18,762 nucleotides of DNA from positions 1 through 18,762 of the forward strand of contig JAFDBA010000017.1 in the NCBI GenBank assembly GCA_019313505.1, in the 5' to 3' direction. The translations under genes and the position numbers were made by a program. Each line of letters starts with the position of its first letter. Position 1 is the first letter of the stretch. The DNA comes from Deltaproteobacteria bacterium (GTDB lineage Bacteria; Desulfobacterota; Desulfobacteria; Desulfobacterales; UBA11574). The notes beneath the pieces are model-generated. The model was not told where the DNA came from. It made no database searches and was given only the letters and a program-made list of their open reading frames with translations. Positions 5,656 to 14,213 of the stretch are shown here, one piece after another.

Positions 5656-7716
5656 ATGTATATATCTTACTATAAATTAGAGTCCAAGCCTTTTCAGATG
5701 AGTACTGATCCATATTTTCTCTGGCTTGGGGAAAAACACAAAGAAGCCCTTGCGACTTTGAAATATGCCATTGTTGAGAACAAGGGAGTTCTTGCCCTTA
5801 CAGGTGATGTTGGAACGGGTAAGACCACACTCATTAACGCCCTTATCCAAAGCTTAGGGGATGATACAGTGGCCGCTACCATTTACGATCCGAGTTTAGA
5901 GGTATTAGAGTTTTTTAACGTTGTTGCCGCTGCATTTAATATGGGGAGAACCTTCGATGGCAAAGGTGAGTTTCTCATTTACTTCAAACGATTTCTAAAA
6001 GAGGCCCGCGTACAGAATAAAAAAGTATTGCTGATTATTGACGAAGCCCAGCGGATTAGCAATGAACTACTTGAGGAAATCCGGCTTTTATCGAACCTTG
6101 AAGATGAGCATGTCAGACTTCTGAATATTTTTTTTGTAGGGCAGAATGAATTTATCGATATACTGAAGGAATATAAAAACAGAGCGCTAAGGCAGCGAAT
6201 TACAGTAAGATACCATATTGAGCCTTTGACGCTAAGTGAAGCAGAAGCTTATACAAGGCATCGCCTTAAAATCGCCGGGACTAAAGCAAGGGTTTTTAGC
6301 TCAGGCGCAATTCAAGAAATATTTAATTTTTCCGATGGATACCCCCGTTTGATAAATATTATCTGTGATCACGCACTGTTAAGTGGCTATGTCAGGGAGG
6401 TGCTAATTATAACCGCAGATATTATCAGAGAGTGTAAGGAAGAACTGCAGATATCGAACTTGAGTGAGGGCGGTGGTGCTGATAATACTGATGATGGGAG
6501 TGAGTCAAAACGCAAAAGTTATGTTATGCAGAAGATAGAGAGGCTGAGGTATAGGGGAATGTCTGTCAGGACTGTTGCAATAGGTATTGGCTTGCTTGCA
6601 TTGATTGGGAGTGTTGCAGGATATGTTTTTTATAACAATGCAAAGACAAAGCCCCATGGGAATTTTGTCATAAAGGAAAACAAAACGTCTTATTCCGGAA
6701 AGGCGGAAACGCAAAATGTCCTGCGAAAAACCCTTCCGCCGTCGCCGGAGAAGAAAGGGTACGATGTTCCTGCCAAGGTGGAAATCGGGAGAGTGGGAGA
6801 TTCCCGTTTTTATATAGTAAGGTCCCCTGAACCCAAACTGTTCAAGGAAACTGACACAAAGAAAGAAGAGATTACTGAAACCACACAGCCAAAGGCAAAA
6901 CCTGTTAAGGTGCAGGAAAAGAGACTCGACAAAGACCGGGCCAAACCTGATTTCTTAAATAAAAAAGATTTTTCTCCGCAAAAAGACCGCGCAATTGATA
7001 AAAAAGTAATCAAGGTTAATTCTGTTCCTTCTGAGAAACAGGTAATCACGGTAATGGCTAAATCTTCTGACAGTGTTCAAGCGCCGGCGGCAGCAACTGC
7101 TATAGAAAAGGATAAACAGTCTGTTAAGACTCCTGCAATCAGTGAGAGTGCACCTGCCAGGGTGGTGGTACCGTCAAAGAAGCCTGAAGAAAAAAAGGTG
7201 GTGGTACCGGTAAGGAAGCCCGAGGAAAAGAAGGTTGCGGTACCGGTAAAGAAACCTGAAGAAAAAAAGGTTGTTAGTAATATCGAGCAAAAAGCCGTTC
7301 CGGCATTCCGGAAGGGGATGAGATCTGAAGGAGGCACCGGGAATAGATTTGCCCCTGCAGATTTGCAGTTCAATCTGAACGCTTTTTTAACTGAATATTG
7401 TCGAACATATGAGAAAGAACAGCTTGATAAGTTCGCCACTTATTTTGAGCCTGGTGCCGTTGAAAATGGCAAATCGTTTACTTCACGGTTGGCCCAATAT
7501 CGTCGGACTTTTGAAAGAATTGATTCCATGAATTACCGGATTGAACTCAAACGGTATGCAATTCAGGAAGGGGCAGGGGTCATCAGAATCGAGGGAATCT
7601 TTCATGTAAAGGCAAGATTGGATGGAAGCAAAAAATGGAGGAAAAGTAGCGGTCCAATATTAATGGAGCTTTTAGCGCACGGAGACTCTTTTAAGGTAAG
7701 GTGGTTGGATTATTAA
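5656..7716 (+). CDS. ExeA-like membrane AAA ATPase with C-terminal NTF2-like domain
   Basis: A 686-residue inner-membrane ATPase. Residues 1-265 resemble ExeA/GspA and the PEP-CTERM-locus secretion ATPase: MYISYYKLESKPFQMSTDPYFLW start, Walker A GDVGTGKT (50-57), Walker B LLIIDEAQ (125-132). One membrane helix lies at about 305-326. A long Lys/Pro/Glu-rich periplasmic linker follows, with three tandem 12-residue units of V-V-V-P-x-x-K-P-E-E-K-K (503-538). The last ~115 residues (FNLNAFLTEYCRTYEKEQLDKFATYFEP...) look like a SnoaL/NTF2-like pocket domain. Cytoplasmic ATP hydrolysis may thus be coupled through the linker to a periplasmic domain reaching peptidoglycan or export parts. A good ribosome-binding site (AAAGGA, 5645-5650) supports the start. 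No exosortase is present. It converges with yjbH, with 20 bp between stops. Confidence 0.9.
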   Translation: MYISYYKLESKPFQMSTDPYFLWLGEKHKEALATLKYAIVENKGVLALTGDVGTGKTTLINALIQSLGDDTVAATIYDPSLEVLEFFNVVAAAFNMGRTFDGKGEFLIYFKRFLKEARVQNKKVLLIIDEAQRISNELLEEIRLLSNLEDEHVRLLNIFFVGQNEFIDILKEYKNRALRQRITVRYHIEPLTLSEAEAYTRHRLKIAGTKARVFSSGAIQEIFNFSDGYPRLINIICDHALLSGYVREVLIITADIIRECKEELQISNLSEGGGADNTDDGSESKRKSYVMQKIERLRYRGMSVRTVAIGIGLLALIGSVAGYVFYNNAKTKPHGNFVIKENKTSYSGKAETQNVLRKTLPPSPEKKGYDVPAKVEIGRVGDSRFYIVRSPEPKLFKETDTKKEEITETTQPKAKPVKVQEKRLDKDRAKPDFLNKKDFSPQKDRAIDKKVIKVNSVPSEKQVITVMAKSSDSVQAPAAATAIEKDKQSVKTPAISESAPARVVVPSKKPEEKKVVVPVRKPEEKKVAVPVKKPEEKKVVSNIEQKAVPAFRKGMRSEGGTGNRFAPADLQFNLNAFLTEYCRTYEKEQLDKFATYFEPGAVENGKSFTSRLAQYRRTFERIDSMNYRIELKRYAIQEGAGVIRIEGIFHVKARLDGSKKWRKSSGPILMELLAHGDSFKVRWLDY
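7162..7269 (+). repeat. Three tandem 36-bp coding repeats in the ATPase linker
   Basis: Units at 7162-7197, 7198-7233 and 7234-7269 each encode V-(V/A)-V-P-x-(K/R)-K-P-E-E-K-K. Several third-base differences (cct/ccc, gaa/gag, aaa/aag) show the units are not freshly duplicated. Unit number could vary between strains without shifting the frame. Confidence 0.9.
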
Positions 7717-7736
7717 GCATGATAGTAAAGATATCG

Positions 7737-9824
7737 CTATTCCTTTATTTCACTAATATTATCCTTGAATTCATACGGCATTAAATCTGAGCCCAGATGA
7801 AACAAATCTTTCCAATGATTAACCGTTTGACCCACGTCACGGGACCAAGGCACCATTGAATACTCATATCTTGTGCGGCTTTCACTGCCTGTGAACATTT
7901 TGATGGGCAAGCTTAAAAACACGCCTTTCTCGTGGTAATCTTTGTTATAATCTGAAAAGTCATTAGTGTCTGTGAAACTGTACCAAAATCCAACAACATG
8001 GCCGGCATCGAACTCGCGGCTGACATTAAAAAGCCACCCACGGTCACCAGCCATGAATCTGCCGTAACGAGCATGGAGAGTTATGTTAAAATCCCGTATT
8101 GTATAATAAACATTCCCAAAATAAGTATGAGTTTCTAAATCCATTAGGTCAATCTGAGTTCCTGGTTCTCGTTTTTTAACCCAATCATATTCAATTCCCA
8201 AGGCAAGGTTTCCATCCCCTAAAAATGTTAGTGCTTCAGTGCTGAATCCTGCATACATTCTTTCCAAATAGCCAATGCTGAATCTGCTCCAAGTTTTTTT
8301 CGATAAACGGAAAGATTGATCGAGTATCAGCTGATTTAAAGAACACTCCTCGCCCATATATTCCCATGAATCGCCTCTGATAGTGTCTGGTGGGGATTCA
8401 TTGCTGGAACTTATATCAGAATAAAAGGGGATATCGTACCTGACGGTAGCAGCAGCTCCTTTCCAAAGAGATGCTGTCATGTATGGTTGGACACCAAGGC
8501 GGTACTTAAAAGCGCCGGATGGATCATTGAAGTAAGTTTCGAAATTTGGTTTTATACCAAAGCTAAAATCAAAAGAATTGTCAGCTTTTGTTCCAACAAT
8601 ATTTTTTTCTTTTGACGACATATCAGATGTTATAGTTTCGTAAGTAATCAGTTCCGAAAAGACTTCTTCATCTATCTGTTCAAGCAGATAATGTTTGAAG
8701 TGATTGGGATGAACAGATACTTTGAGAAAGGGCATAAGGCGGCGCTTAAATATCACTACAAGTTTTTTTGTATGGTCAGGTTTGTAGGCTAAAAGAATTC
8801 TCAATGCTCTACCCGCAGCCTTTTGATTTGAAAAATATTTGTTATTTTCAATTTCAGCAGTGAAAACTTTTCCATCGGAATAAACGGAAATATCCTGGAA
8901 ACTCGCAGCTTTTAGGGCTATTCTTGTCTTTTCCACCATGCTTTTGGCTACTTCTTCCTCGATCGACCATGTGTTGATCGATTTCCGGAATGGTGGGTCA
9001 GGCTTTTTGGGCCTCAATGGTTTGTCAAGTTCCATCAGGATATGACACATAAAACCCAGGGTATTGCCCCGTTGCCAGGAAATGCCAATATCTAATCCAG
9101 GAACAACCTTTGCTCTCAATCCCAGGTTAATGTGCGAATCGGCACCTTCAGGTACTGCTTTAGCCGGATCTTTTTCATATTCAATGGGGTTGTATTCGAC
9201 CATCAAATTCATTCGCTTATTCAAAGCCCATTCGACGCCGCCAAAGATGCCTAATTTATCATATAAAGGTAAAGAGACAGGCCCTTTAAGGCGTTTACTT
9301 CCAAAACCGATTGTGAAATCCAGGGGGAAAATCTGTCGGGACAGGACAATGTATTCAGATTTAAAAAGCTCGGTCCCATGAAAGTCGTTAAGACCTACGG
9401 CTAAAGCCGGGAATCGTTTGGATTCCGGCAGGATTTGATATTTCAGATCAAACGCTTTATCTTTGTCGGCTCCAAATCCCGGCATATTTGATGATAGATT
9501 TGTCATTTCAGTGTATCTGCCACTGAATTCCAGCCCTGGGAAAATTCCCATGCCTCCGGTATACCATCGATAAGGATCTGCCTGTGCGTACCCGATTCTC
9601 ATTACTCCATCTTCCAGGACTCGAGCTGTAGGAATTTCCATAAGGCCTGTGCCGCCCCAATTTGAGGTATTGTTAAAGGGCCGATCTATGGCATAGGCTG
9701 TGCCGAGGAAAATAATTTGGAAAAAAAGTAAAGAAAAAATTAGTTGCCCCAATGAAATAAATATTGAAAATAAACAATTACGTTTTTTGTTATAAGATAG
9801 AATATGTTTTATTTGAAAGGGCAT
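7737..9824 (-). CDS. yjbH: YjbH-family outer-membrane exopolysaccharide protein
   Basis: A 695-residue exported protein of the YjbH family, near the length of E. coli YjbH. These proteins are predicted outer-membrane beta-barrel components of exopolysaccharide systems. The N-terminus has a long basic n-region, a hydrophobic stretch (about 18-40) and a signal-peptidase-like site after AYA45. The mature part opens with NWGGTGLMEIPTARVLEDGVMRIGYA, the typical family start, and continues with alternating beta strands rich in aromatic and Gly residues. No lipobox Cys is present. Its ATG at 9824 has only a weak ribosome-binding sequence. It is divergent from the SLBB export gene across 291 bp and convergent with the ExeA-like ATPase gene. 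This clustering fits a shared role in moving polymer across the outer membrane. Confidence 0.9.
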   Translation of the reverse strand: MPFQIKHILSYNKKRNCLFSIFISLGQLIFSLLFFQIIFLGTAYAIDRPFNNTSNWGGTGLMEIPTARVLEDGVMRIGYAQADPYRWYTGGMGIFPGLEFSGRYTEMTNLSSNMPGFGADKDKAFDLKYQILPESKRFPALAVGLNDFHGTELFKSEYIVLSRQIFPLDFTIGFGSKRLKGPVSLPLYDKLGIFGGVEWALNKRMNLMVEYNPIEYEKDPAKAVPEGADSHINLGLRAKVVPGLDIGISWQRGNTLGFMCHILMELDKPLRPKKPDPPFRKSINTWSIEEEVAKSMVEKTRIALKAASFQDISVYSDGKVFTAEIENNKYFSNQKAAGRALRILLAYKPDHTKKLVVIFKRRLMPFLKVSVHPNHFKHYLLEQIDEEVFSELITYETITSDMSSKEKNIVGTKADNSFDFSFGIKPNFETYFNDPSGAFKYRLGVQPYMTASLWKGAAATVRYDIPFYSDISSSNESPPDTIRGDSWEYMGEECSLNQLILDQSFRLSKKTWSRFSIGYLERMYAGFSTEALTFLGDGNLALGIEYDWVKKREPGTQIDLMDLETHTYFGNVYYTIRDFNITLHARYGRFMAGDRGWLFNVSREFDAGHVVGFWYSFTDTNDFSDYNKDYHEKGVFLSLPIKMFTGSESRTRYEYSMVPWSRDVGQTVNHWKDLFHLGSDLMPYEFKDNISEIKE

Positions 9825-9884
9825 TTAATTTATTATATCCGGAGCGACAATGTTATTAAAAAGCTCAAGTGCTACAATGTGTTA

Positions 9885-9913
9885 AATATATACAAAAGCC
9901 TCCTGAATGTGAA
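9885..9913 (-). promoter_or_regulatory. Candidate yjbH promoter
   Basis: On the minus strand TTCACA (9913-9908) and TATATT (9890-9885) are spaced by 17 bp, about 60 bases upstream of the yjbH ATG. The promoter is embedded in the hairpin at 9895-9943, so a DNA cruciform or a bound protein could affect it. Confidence 0.45.
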
Positions 9914-9943
9914 CTGCTCTAATCTCACATAGAGAGAGGCTTT
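9895..9943. repeat. Two-tier inverted repeat in the divergent control region
   Basis: AAAGCCTC (9895-9902) pairs with GAGGCTTT (9936-9943), and inside it ATGTGA (9907-9912) pairs with TCACAT (9925-9930). Nothing like a T-run follows on the plus strand. It is either a regulatory site over the yjbH promoter or an RNA hairpin. Confidence 0.55.
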
Positions 9944-10008
9944 CAATGAAAAATTTGTGAAGTCTAAATTATATAAAATGGGATTGCAAGTGTTACTATG
10001 AAAATTAA

Positions 10009-10035
10009 TTGACAGACTAATGTAATATGTAATAA
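10009..10035 (+). promoter_or_regulatory. Candidate promoter of the SLBB export gene
   Basis: A perfect TTGACA (10009-10014) is followed at a short 15-bp spacing by TAATAA (10030-10035), about 80 bases before the TTG start. The 24-bp palindrome at 10055-10078 would lie just after the transcription start. Confidence 0.4.
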
Positions 10036-10054
10036 AAGTTAAGTTTCGGTCATA

Positions 10055-10078
10055 TTTGATTTGTTGCAACAAATCAAA
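10055..10078. promoter_or_regulatory. 24-bp perfect palindrome, candidate operator
   Basis: Half-site TTTGATTTGTTG is followed directly by its exact reverse complement CAACAAATCAAA. It lies 37 bp before the start codon of the SLBB gene and downstream of its candidate promoter. An A-run follows rather than a T-run, so it is not an intrinsic terminator for the plus strand. A homodimeric regulator binding here could act as a roadblock. Confidence 0.6.
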
Positions 10079-10115
10079 AAAATAAAACGTATTTAACATA
10101 CAAAGGATATATATT

Positions 10116-13100
10116 TTGCATTATACTCTGCTTTTTGTATTCCGGATAATCAATGTATTGGAACGGTTGAAACCATCATTTTCTTTTAATCCATATGGAA
10201 TTAAACAATTTTCAAAAATATCATTAATTGTTTTCATTTTTTCATTATCTTTTTATCAAACCGTTGTGGCACAACAAATTACTATTCCTTCTGAAATTAC
10301 TTCATCCACTGATTTGCAGCAGGCTATTGAATCCGGGAAAATGACACCGGAGAGGATCGAAGAATTATTGAAGAGCACTAAAGAAACAGGTGTCGAGAAA
10401 GAAAAAAAAGGTAGAGAGAATGAAAAACCTGGTGGAAAACTCATTGAAAAAAAGGCAATGATTTATCTCTTTGGCAATGTGCTTCATCCGGGTGAATATA
10501 CTTATGAACAAGGAATGCGCATTCTTGATATTCTACCTGGTTTTGAAAGCCTAAAGAAAGATACTTATCTTGATTATGCATTAATAAGAAGGTACCGTTT
10601 CTCCGAATCAGAAGATGAAACAGAGGCAGGATCTAAAAAGGTAAAACAGCTTTCAATTGATCTACGAAGACTTCTTGTTTTTAATGATGAAACCCAAAAC
10701 ATTTTGCTGATGCCGGAAGATGAGATCTATATCTTTAACAAAAGCTTGGCCCTAAAAAAAGGGCTCATTGACACAGAGGACGTCTTTTTCAGAAAAGTAA
10801 AAGATCCGGAATCATCTATGCTCCATATCTATGGACATAAACTTTTTTCCAGTCCACCGAGCACTTTTGCCCCCATTGATTCAGCACCGATTAGTAATGA
10901 CTATATTGTCGGCCCCGGCGATGAAGTTAAGATACTTATGTGGGGTCGTTTGGATGCTGCCTTTAATCTTGTTGTAGATAAGGAGGGGACATTAGCTATC
11001 CCCAAAATCGGTCCCTTGACTGTTGCCGGGTTAACTTTTGTAGAGCTCAAGAATCTCATAAAGCACAAGATAGAGACTATCACAGGCGTGAATGTTATAA
11101 TTTCCATGGGAAGACTTCGAAGCATTCAGGTTTTTGTCTTAGGTGAGGTAAAAGCTCCCGGTGTCTATACGATAAGTTCTCTTGCAACCGTTATAAATGC
11201 CTTGCTTTCTTCCGGAGGTCCCACCGATTTGGGTTCTCTTCGGATGGTTCAACTTAAACGCAAGGGTAAAGTTGTGACGACCATTGACTTATACGATTTT
11301 CTTCTCAAGGGAGATAACTCGAAAGATACGCGATTGATGCCTGGGGATACGATCTTTGTACCAAAAGTCGGCCCTATGATTTCGATTACTGGAAATGTCA
11401 AAAGGCCGGCTATTTATGAATTAAAAGGGAATTTAACACTCATTAACGCTATCGACCTTGCAGGTGGACTGACACCCGAAGCCTATGATCAACGGATTCA
11501 GATTGAGAGATCAATTGATAACAAAGACAACATTGTTATAGATGTAGCATATGATGAATCAAAGTCTGTAAAATCCGTAATTTTACATGACGGGGACTTG
11601 ATACGAGTTTTCTCCATCCTTCCTTTGGCAATCAATGAAGTTTATCTTTCCGGCAATGTCCTCCGTCCAGGCAAATATGAATTTAAAAAAGGAATGCATA
11701 TCAGTGATATTCTGCCGGACCTGGGAGTTTTGAAAGAAGACGCCTATTTTGACTATGCTTTAATTAAACGATATCATCTTGAGAGCATGAAGCATGAACT
11801 CATTCCATTTGATCTTGGCGCTCTACTTCTTTTAAATGATAAAAGTCAGGACATAAAGCTTTTACCTGGTGATGAAATATACATATATAACAAAAATGTT
11901 TTTGAAGACAAAGCCAATGCCGAGATAAAGGGACCGGTTCGCAAGCCAGGTCGATATTTAATTGATATCAAAGATATGCGGATAAAAGATCTGGTATTCA
12001 AAGCCGGAAACCTGACAAAGGATGTTTATTTGAAATTAGGCCACCTTTACAGAACCGATATCCACACCAATGAGATGACTGTTGTTCCTTTTAATTTAGA
12101 AAAGGTTATGAATGAAGATCCCAAGCACAATCTACTATTAGAGGACCAAGATCTGGTAGTGTTCCACAGTAAGTCTGAGTTTATAGAAGAATACAATGTA
12201 GAAATCAAAGGAATGGTCGGTACTCCGGGAAAGTATCCCTATGCTGCCAATATCAATACCAAGGATCTGATCCTCATGGCCGGTAATGTGAAAGATGCTG
12301 CATATATGGAGGAAGCTGAACTGGTCAGATATTATATAACAGACAACAAAAGAGTGGAGACCTCGATAATAAATTTTAATGTCAACTTGGCATTGAAAAA
12401 TGATCCTTTACATAACATAAAGCTGCAACCTTTTGATGTGGTGACAATCAAGCAGATTCCTGAATGGCTGGATAAAGAGAAAAGCGTGACTATTACAGGT
12501 GAAGTCTATTTGCCGGGCAAATACCTGATTCGAAAAAATGAAAAGATCAGTGATGTTATCGAACGCGCCGGTGGATACACGGACTATGCCTATTTGCGGG
12601 GCAGTGTATTTACCAGGGAATCAGTGAGGGAGATCCAGCAGGAGCGGATAGAAAATTTACAGCAGAAACTGGAGGCAGAAATCGCCAGGATGTCCTCAGA
12701 GAAGATGCAGACTGCTGTTTCAGCAGAGGACCTTGCAGCCCAGGAAAAGTTCTTTGCAGCCCAGGATATTTTAATTGCCAAATTAAAACAGGCCAAAGCA
12801 TCCGGACGGGTTGTTGTCGATTTACTCCCAATTGATATTTTGAAGAACAGTAAAAGAGACATAATCCTTAAAAACGGAGATACAATACATATTCCCGGTG
12901 AACCGGGCACGGTAAGCGTTCTTGGAGCTGTATACAACCCAACATCATTTTTATTCGATCCAACACATCCGGAAGTAAAATTCTATCTGGACAAAACAGG
13001 TGGGCCAAATAACAATGCCAATGAGAAAACAATGTATATTATCAGATCCAACGGAATTGTTGTCAGTAAACAAGGAGGGGCTTCGTCTGGTGTTGCGTGG

Positions 13101-13286
13101 AGTTCTCAAGAAAAACGTTGGGGTTTTTGGGGAAAATTTGAAGACGCCGAGCTTTATCCTGGAGATACGATCCTGGTACCGGAAAAGATTATTAGACCCG
13201 CCTATTTGCGGGATTTTAAGGATATTACCCAAATTCTTTACCAGATTGCTGTCACGGCAGGAATCACAATTACCCAGGTATTCTAA
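10116..13286 (+). CDS. Wza-like polysaccharide export protein with eight SLBB domains
   Basis: A very large (1056-residue) relative of the Wza/polysaccharide export family; typical members have 350-400 residues. A signal peptide ends near VVA52. The order then is: SLBB-like unit (115-207), a poly-export domain (262-334, NDYIVGPGDEVKILMWG), and SLBB-like units at 337-417, 421-500, 507-592, 601-685, 694-780, 790-928 and 931-1023. The unit at 790-928 holds a coiled-coil insertion (836-895). The final helix (DITQILYQIAVTAGITITQ) is typical of the family tail. Units 115-207 and 507-592 are unusually similar to each other. No lipobox Cys is visible, unlike Wza. The start is a TTG with a well-placed AAAGGA (10102-10107); no in-frame ATG precedes the signal peptide. 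It probably forms an extended periplasm-spanning channel with YjbH. Confidence 0.92.
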   Translation: MHYTLLFVFRIINVLERLKPSFSFNPYGIKQFSKISLIVFIFSLSFYQTVVAQQITIPSEITSSTDLQQAIESGKMTPERIEELLKSTKETGVEKEKKGRENEKPGGKLIEKKAMIYLFGNVLHPGEYTYEQGMRILDILPGFESLKKDTYLDYALIRRYRFSESEDETEAGSKKVKQLSIDLRRLLVFNDETQNILLMPEDEIYIFNKSLALKKGLIDTEDVFFRKVKDPESSMLHIYGHKLFSSPPSTFAPIDSAPISNDYIVGPGDEVKILMWGRLDAAFNLVVDKEGTLAIPKIGPLTVAGLTFVELKNLIKHKIETITGVNVIISMGRLRSIQVFVLGEVKAPGVYTISSLATVINALLSSGGPTDLGSLRMVQLKRKGKVVTTIDLYDFLLKGDNSKDTRLMPGDTIFVPKVGPMISITGNVKRPAIYELKGNLTLINAIDLAGGLTPEAYDQRIQIERSIDNKDNIVIDVAYDESKSVKSVILHDGDLIRVFSILPLAINEVYLSGNVLRPGKYEFKKGMHISDILPDLGVLKEDAYFDYALIKRYHLESMKHELIPFDLGALLLLNDKSQDIKLLPGDEIYIYNKNVFEDKANAEIKGPVRKPGRYLIDIKDMRIKDLVFKAGNLTKDVYLKLGHLYRTDIHTNEMTVVPFNLEKVMNEDPKHNLLLEDQDLVVFHSKSEFIEEYNVEIKGMVGTPGKYPYAANINTKDLILMAGNVKDAAYMEEAELVRYYITDNKRVETSIINFNVNLALKNDPLHNIKLQPFDVVTIKQIPEWLDKEKSVTITGEVYLPGKYLIRKNEKISDVIERAGGYTDYAYLRGSVFTRESVREIQQERIENLQQKLEAEIARMSSEKMQTAVSAEDLAAQEKFFAAQDILIAKLKQAKASGRVVVDLLPIDILKNSKRDIILKNGDTIHIPGEPGTVSVLGAVYNPTSFLFDPTHPEVKFYLDKTGGPNNNANEKTMYIIRSNGIVVSKQGGASSGVAWSSQEKRWGFWGKFEDAELYPGDTILVPEKIIRPAYLRDFKDITQILYQIAVTAGITITQVF

Positions 13287-13309
13287 TAATTTTTTCATCC
13301 CATTAAAAC

Positions 13310-13459
13310 ATGACAAACAAAGCAAATCCCATGAAGCATAATATATCTCACCCCTCTCAATTCACTGACATGTCTGACACATACATGGAAGAAGATGAAA
13401 TAAATCTTTTGGATATTATTTTAGTACCGGTTAAATTAACAAATAATGAACGTATTTAA
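13310..13459 (+). pseudogene. Remnant of a Wzz-type chain-length regulator N-terminus
   Basis: A 49-codon open frame begins 24 bp after the export gene stop codon. Its middle, YMEEDEINLLDIILVPVKL, matches the cytoplasmic N-terminal signature of Wzz/polysaccharide co-polymerase proteins (D-E-I-x-L-L-D followed by a short linker to the first membrane helix). Here the frame stops a few residues later, before any membrane segment, and no continuation is visible in the other frames before the next gene. In related loci the Wzz gene typically follows the Wza-like gene, so this is probably what remains after a deletion. A short expressed peptide is possible but has no clear ribosome-binding site. 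Confidence 0.55.
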
Positions 13460-13535
13460 TTGATGGTTAATGGGTCGTTGTTTTGGGGAAAAATAAAATT
13501 TAGGTAAAACTTTAGATTTTGGGAAATAGTGACGC

Positions 13536-14108
13536 TTGTTTGAAATCGATTTGTTTCAAAGAACAAAACTATTACGAATTCGGGTATTAATCTTTTTGCA
13601 AGCACAAGAGGTTAAAATTGAGAAATATGAGAAGATTGCTTTCATCGGCGTATCATTGTGGGTTGTTTTATTTTTAAATGGTTGTGTTAACAGGATGGCC
13701 TATGACCTGGCGACATATGTAAATAGTGACATACTTGGTATTTCGCAATTGGAGATTGATGCTCTCAAACAATATGCTGCGGTTACAGGAAAAAACTATA
13801 CCACGGATGAAGCGGTCCGTTTTGCTTTGAAAGATCGTGTTATTCCGGATTATAAACGATTTTTTGAACTATTAGTAAAAAGTCATGTTGAAACTGATGA
13901 AATTAAGCATCTACACAAAATTTATATTAATGGTGCACAAATGTTGTTAAACGGATTCAAAACAAAGATGATCGGGCTTGAAAAAAATGATGTTTATCTT
14001 ATTCGGTCAGGTAATATGCAAATCGAAAAGGGCCATGTTGAAACAAAAAAATGGCGGAAAGAATTGATTGCTTTATACGAAGCATACGGTGTAGTGCAAA
14101 AAAAGTAA
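13536..14108 (+). CDS. Putative lipoprotein of unknown function
   Basis: I do not recognise the family. The frame encodes a hydrophobic signal segment (about 34-47 of the longest reading) ending in a lipobox LNGC with Cys50. About 140 mostly helical residues follow (MAYDLATYVNSDILGISQLEIDAL... and KKWRKELIALYEAYGVVQ). The start is unclear. TTG codons at 13536 and 13596 lack ribosome-binding sequences, and no ATG precedes the lipobox. A good AAGAGG (13606-13611) sits 5 bp before an in-frame ATT at 13617, which would give an ideal short lipoprotein signal peptide (EKYEKIAFIGVSLWVVLFLNGC). It lies downstream of the SLBB export gene and ends at a strong terminator. A role in envelope polysaccharide export is inferred only from context. 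Confidence 0.7.
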   Translation: MFEIDLFQRTKLLRIRVLIFLQAQEVKIEKYEKIAFIGVSLWVVLFLNGCVNRMAYDLATYVNSDILGISQLEIDALKQYAAVTGKNYTTDEAVRFALKDRVIPDYKRFFELLVKSHVETDEIKHLHKIYINGAQMLLNGFKTKMIGLEKNDVYLIRSGNMQIEKGHVETKKWRKELIALYEAYGVVQKK

Positions 14109-14155
14109 TACCTCAATTTTGACAAAGGGAGGCGCAAATCTTCTACGCTTTTTTT

Positions 14156-14197
14156 AAGGAAGCCCATCTTTAAAAGATGGGCTTCCTTGATTTTTTT
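14156..14197 (+). terminator. Strong rho-independent terminator
   Basis: A perfect 16-bp stem (14156-14171 with 14173-14188; core AAGCCCATCTTT/AAAGATGGGCTT) is followed by GA and seven T. It lies 47 bp after the lipoprotein gene stop. It works in the plus direction only: on the minus strand the hairpin is followed by A, not T. Confidence 0.9.
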
Positions 14198-14213
14198 AGT
14201 GATGTGTAGAAGT

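Noticed and set aside
7162..7269. Possible CRISPR-like array
   Set aside because: The 36-bp units are contiguous, in frame and code for a linker; there are no spacers.
7077..7439. Antisense open frame opposite the ATPase linker
   Set aside because: It is a shadow of the Lys/Pro/Glu-rich repeats, with low-complexity FFSSGF repeats and no start signal.
10055..10085. Palindrome as an intrinsic terminator
   Set aside because: It is followed by A rather than T on the plus strand, and on the minus strand the T-run precedes the hairpin.
12590..12937. Antisense frames within the SLBB gene
   Set aside because: They lie opposite a well-supported coding sequence, have no ribosome-binding site and no recognisable domain.
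14156..14197. Bidirectional terminator for both convergent genes
   Set aside because: On the minus strand the stem is followed by A residues, so only the plus-strand transcript is served.
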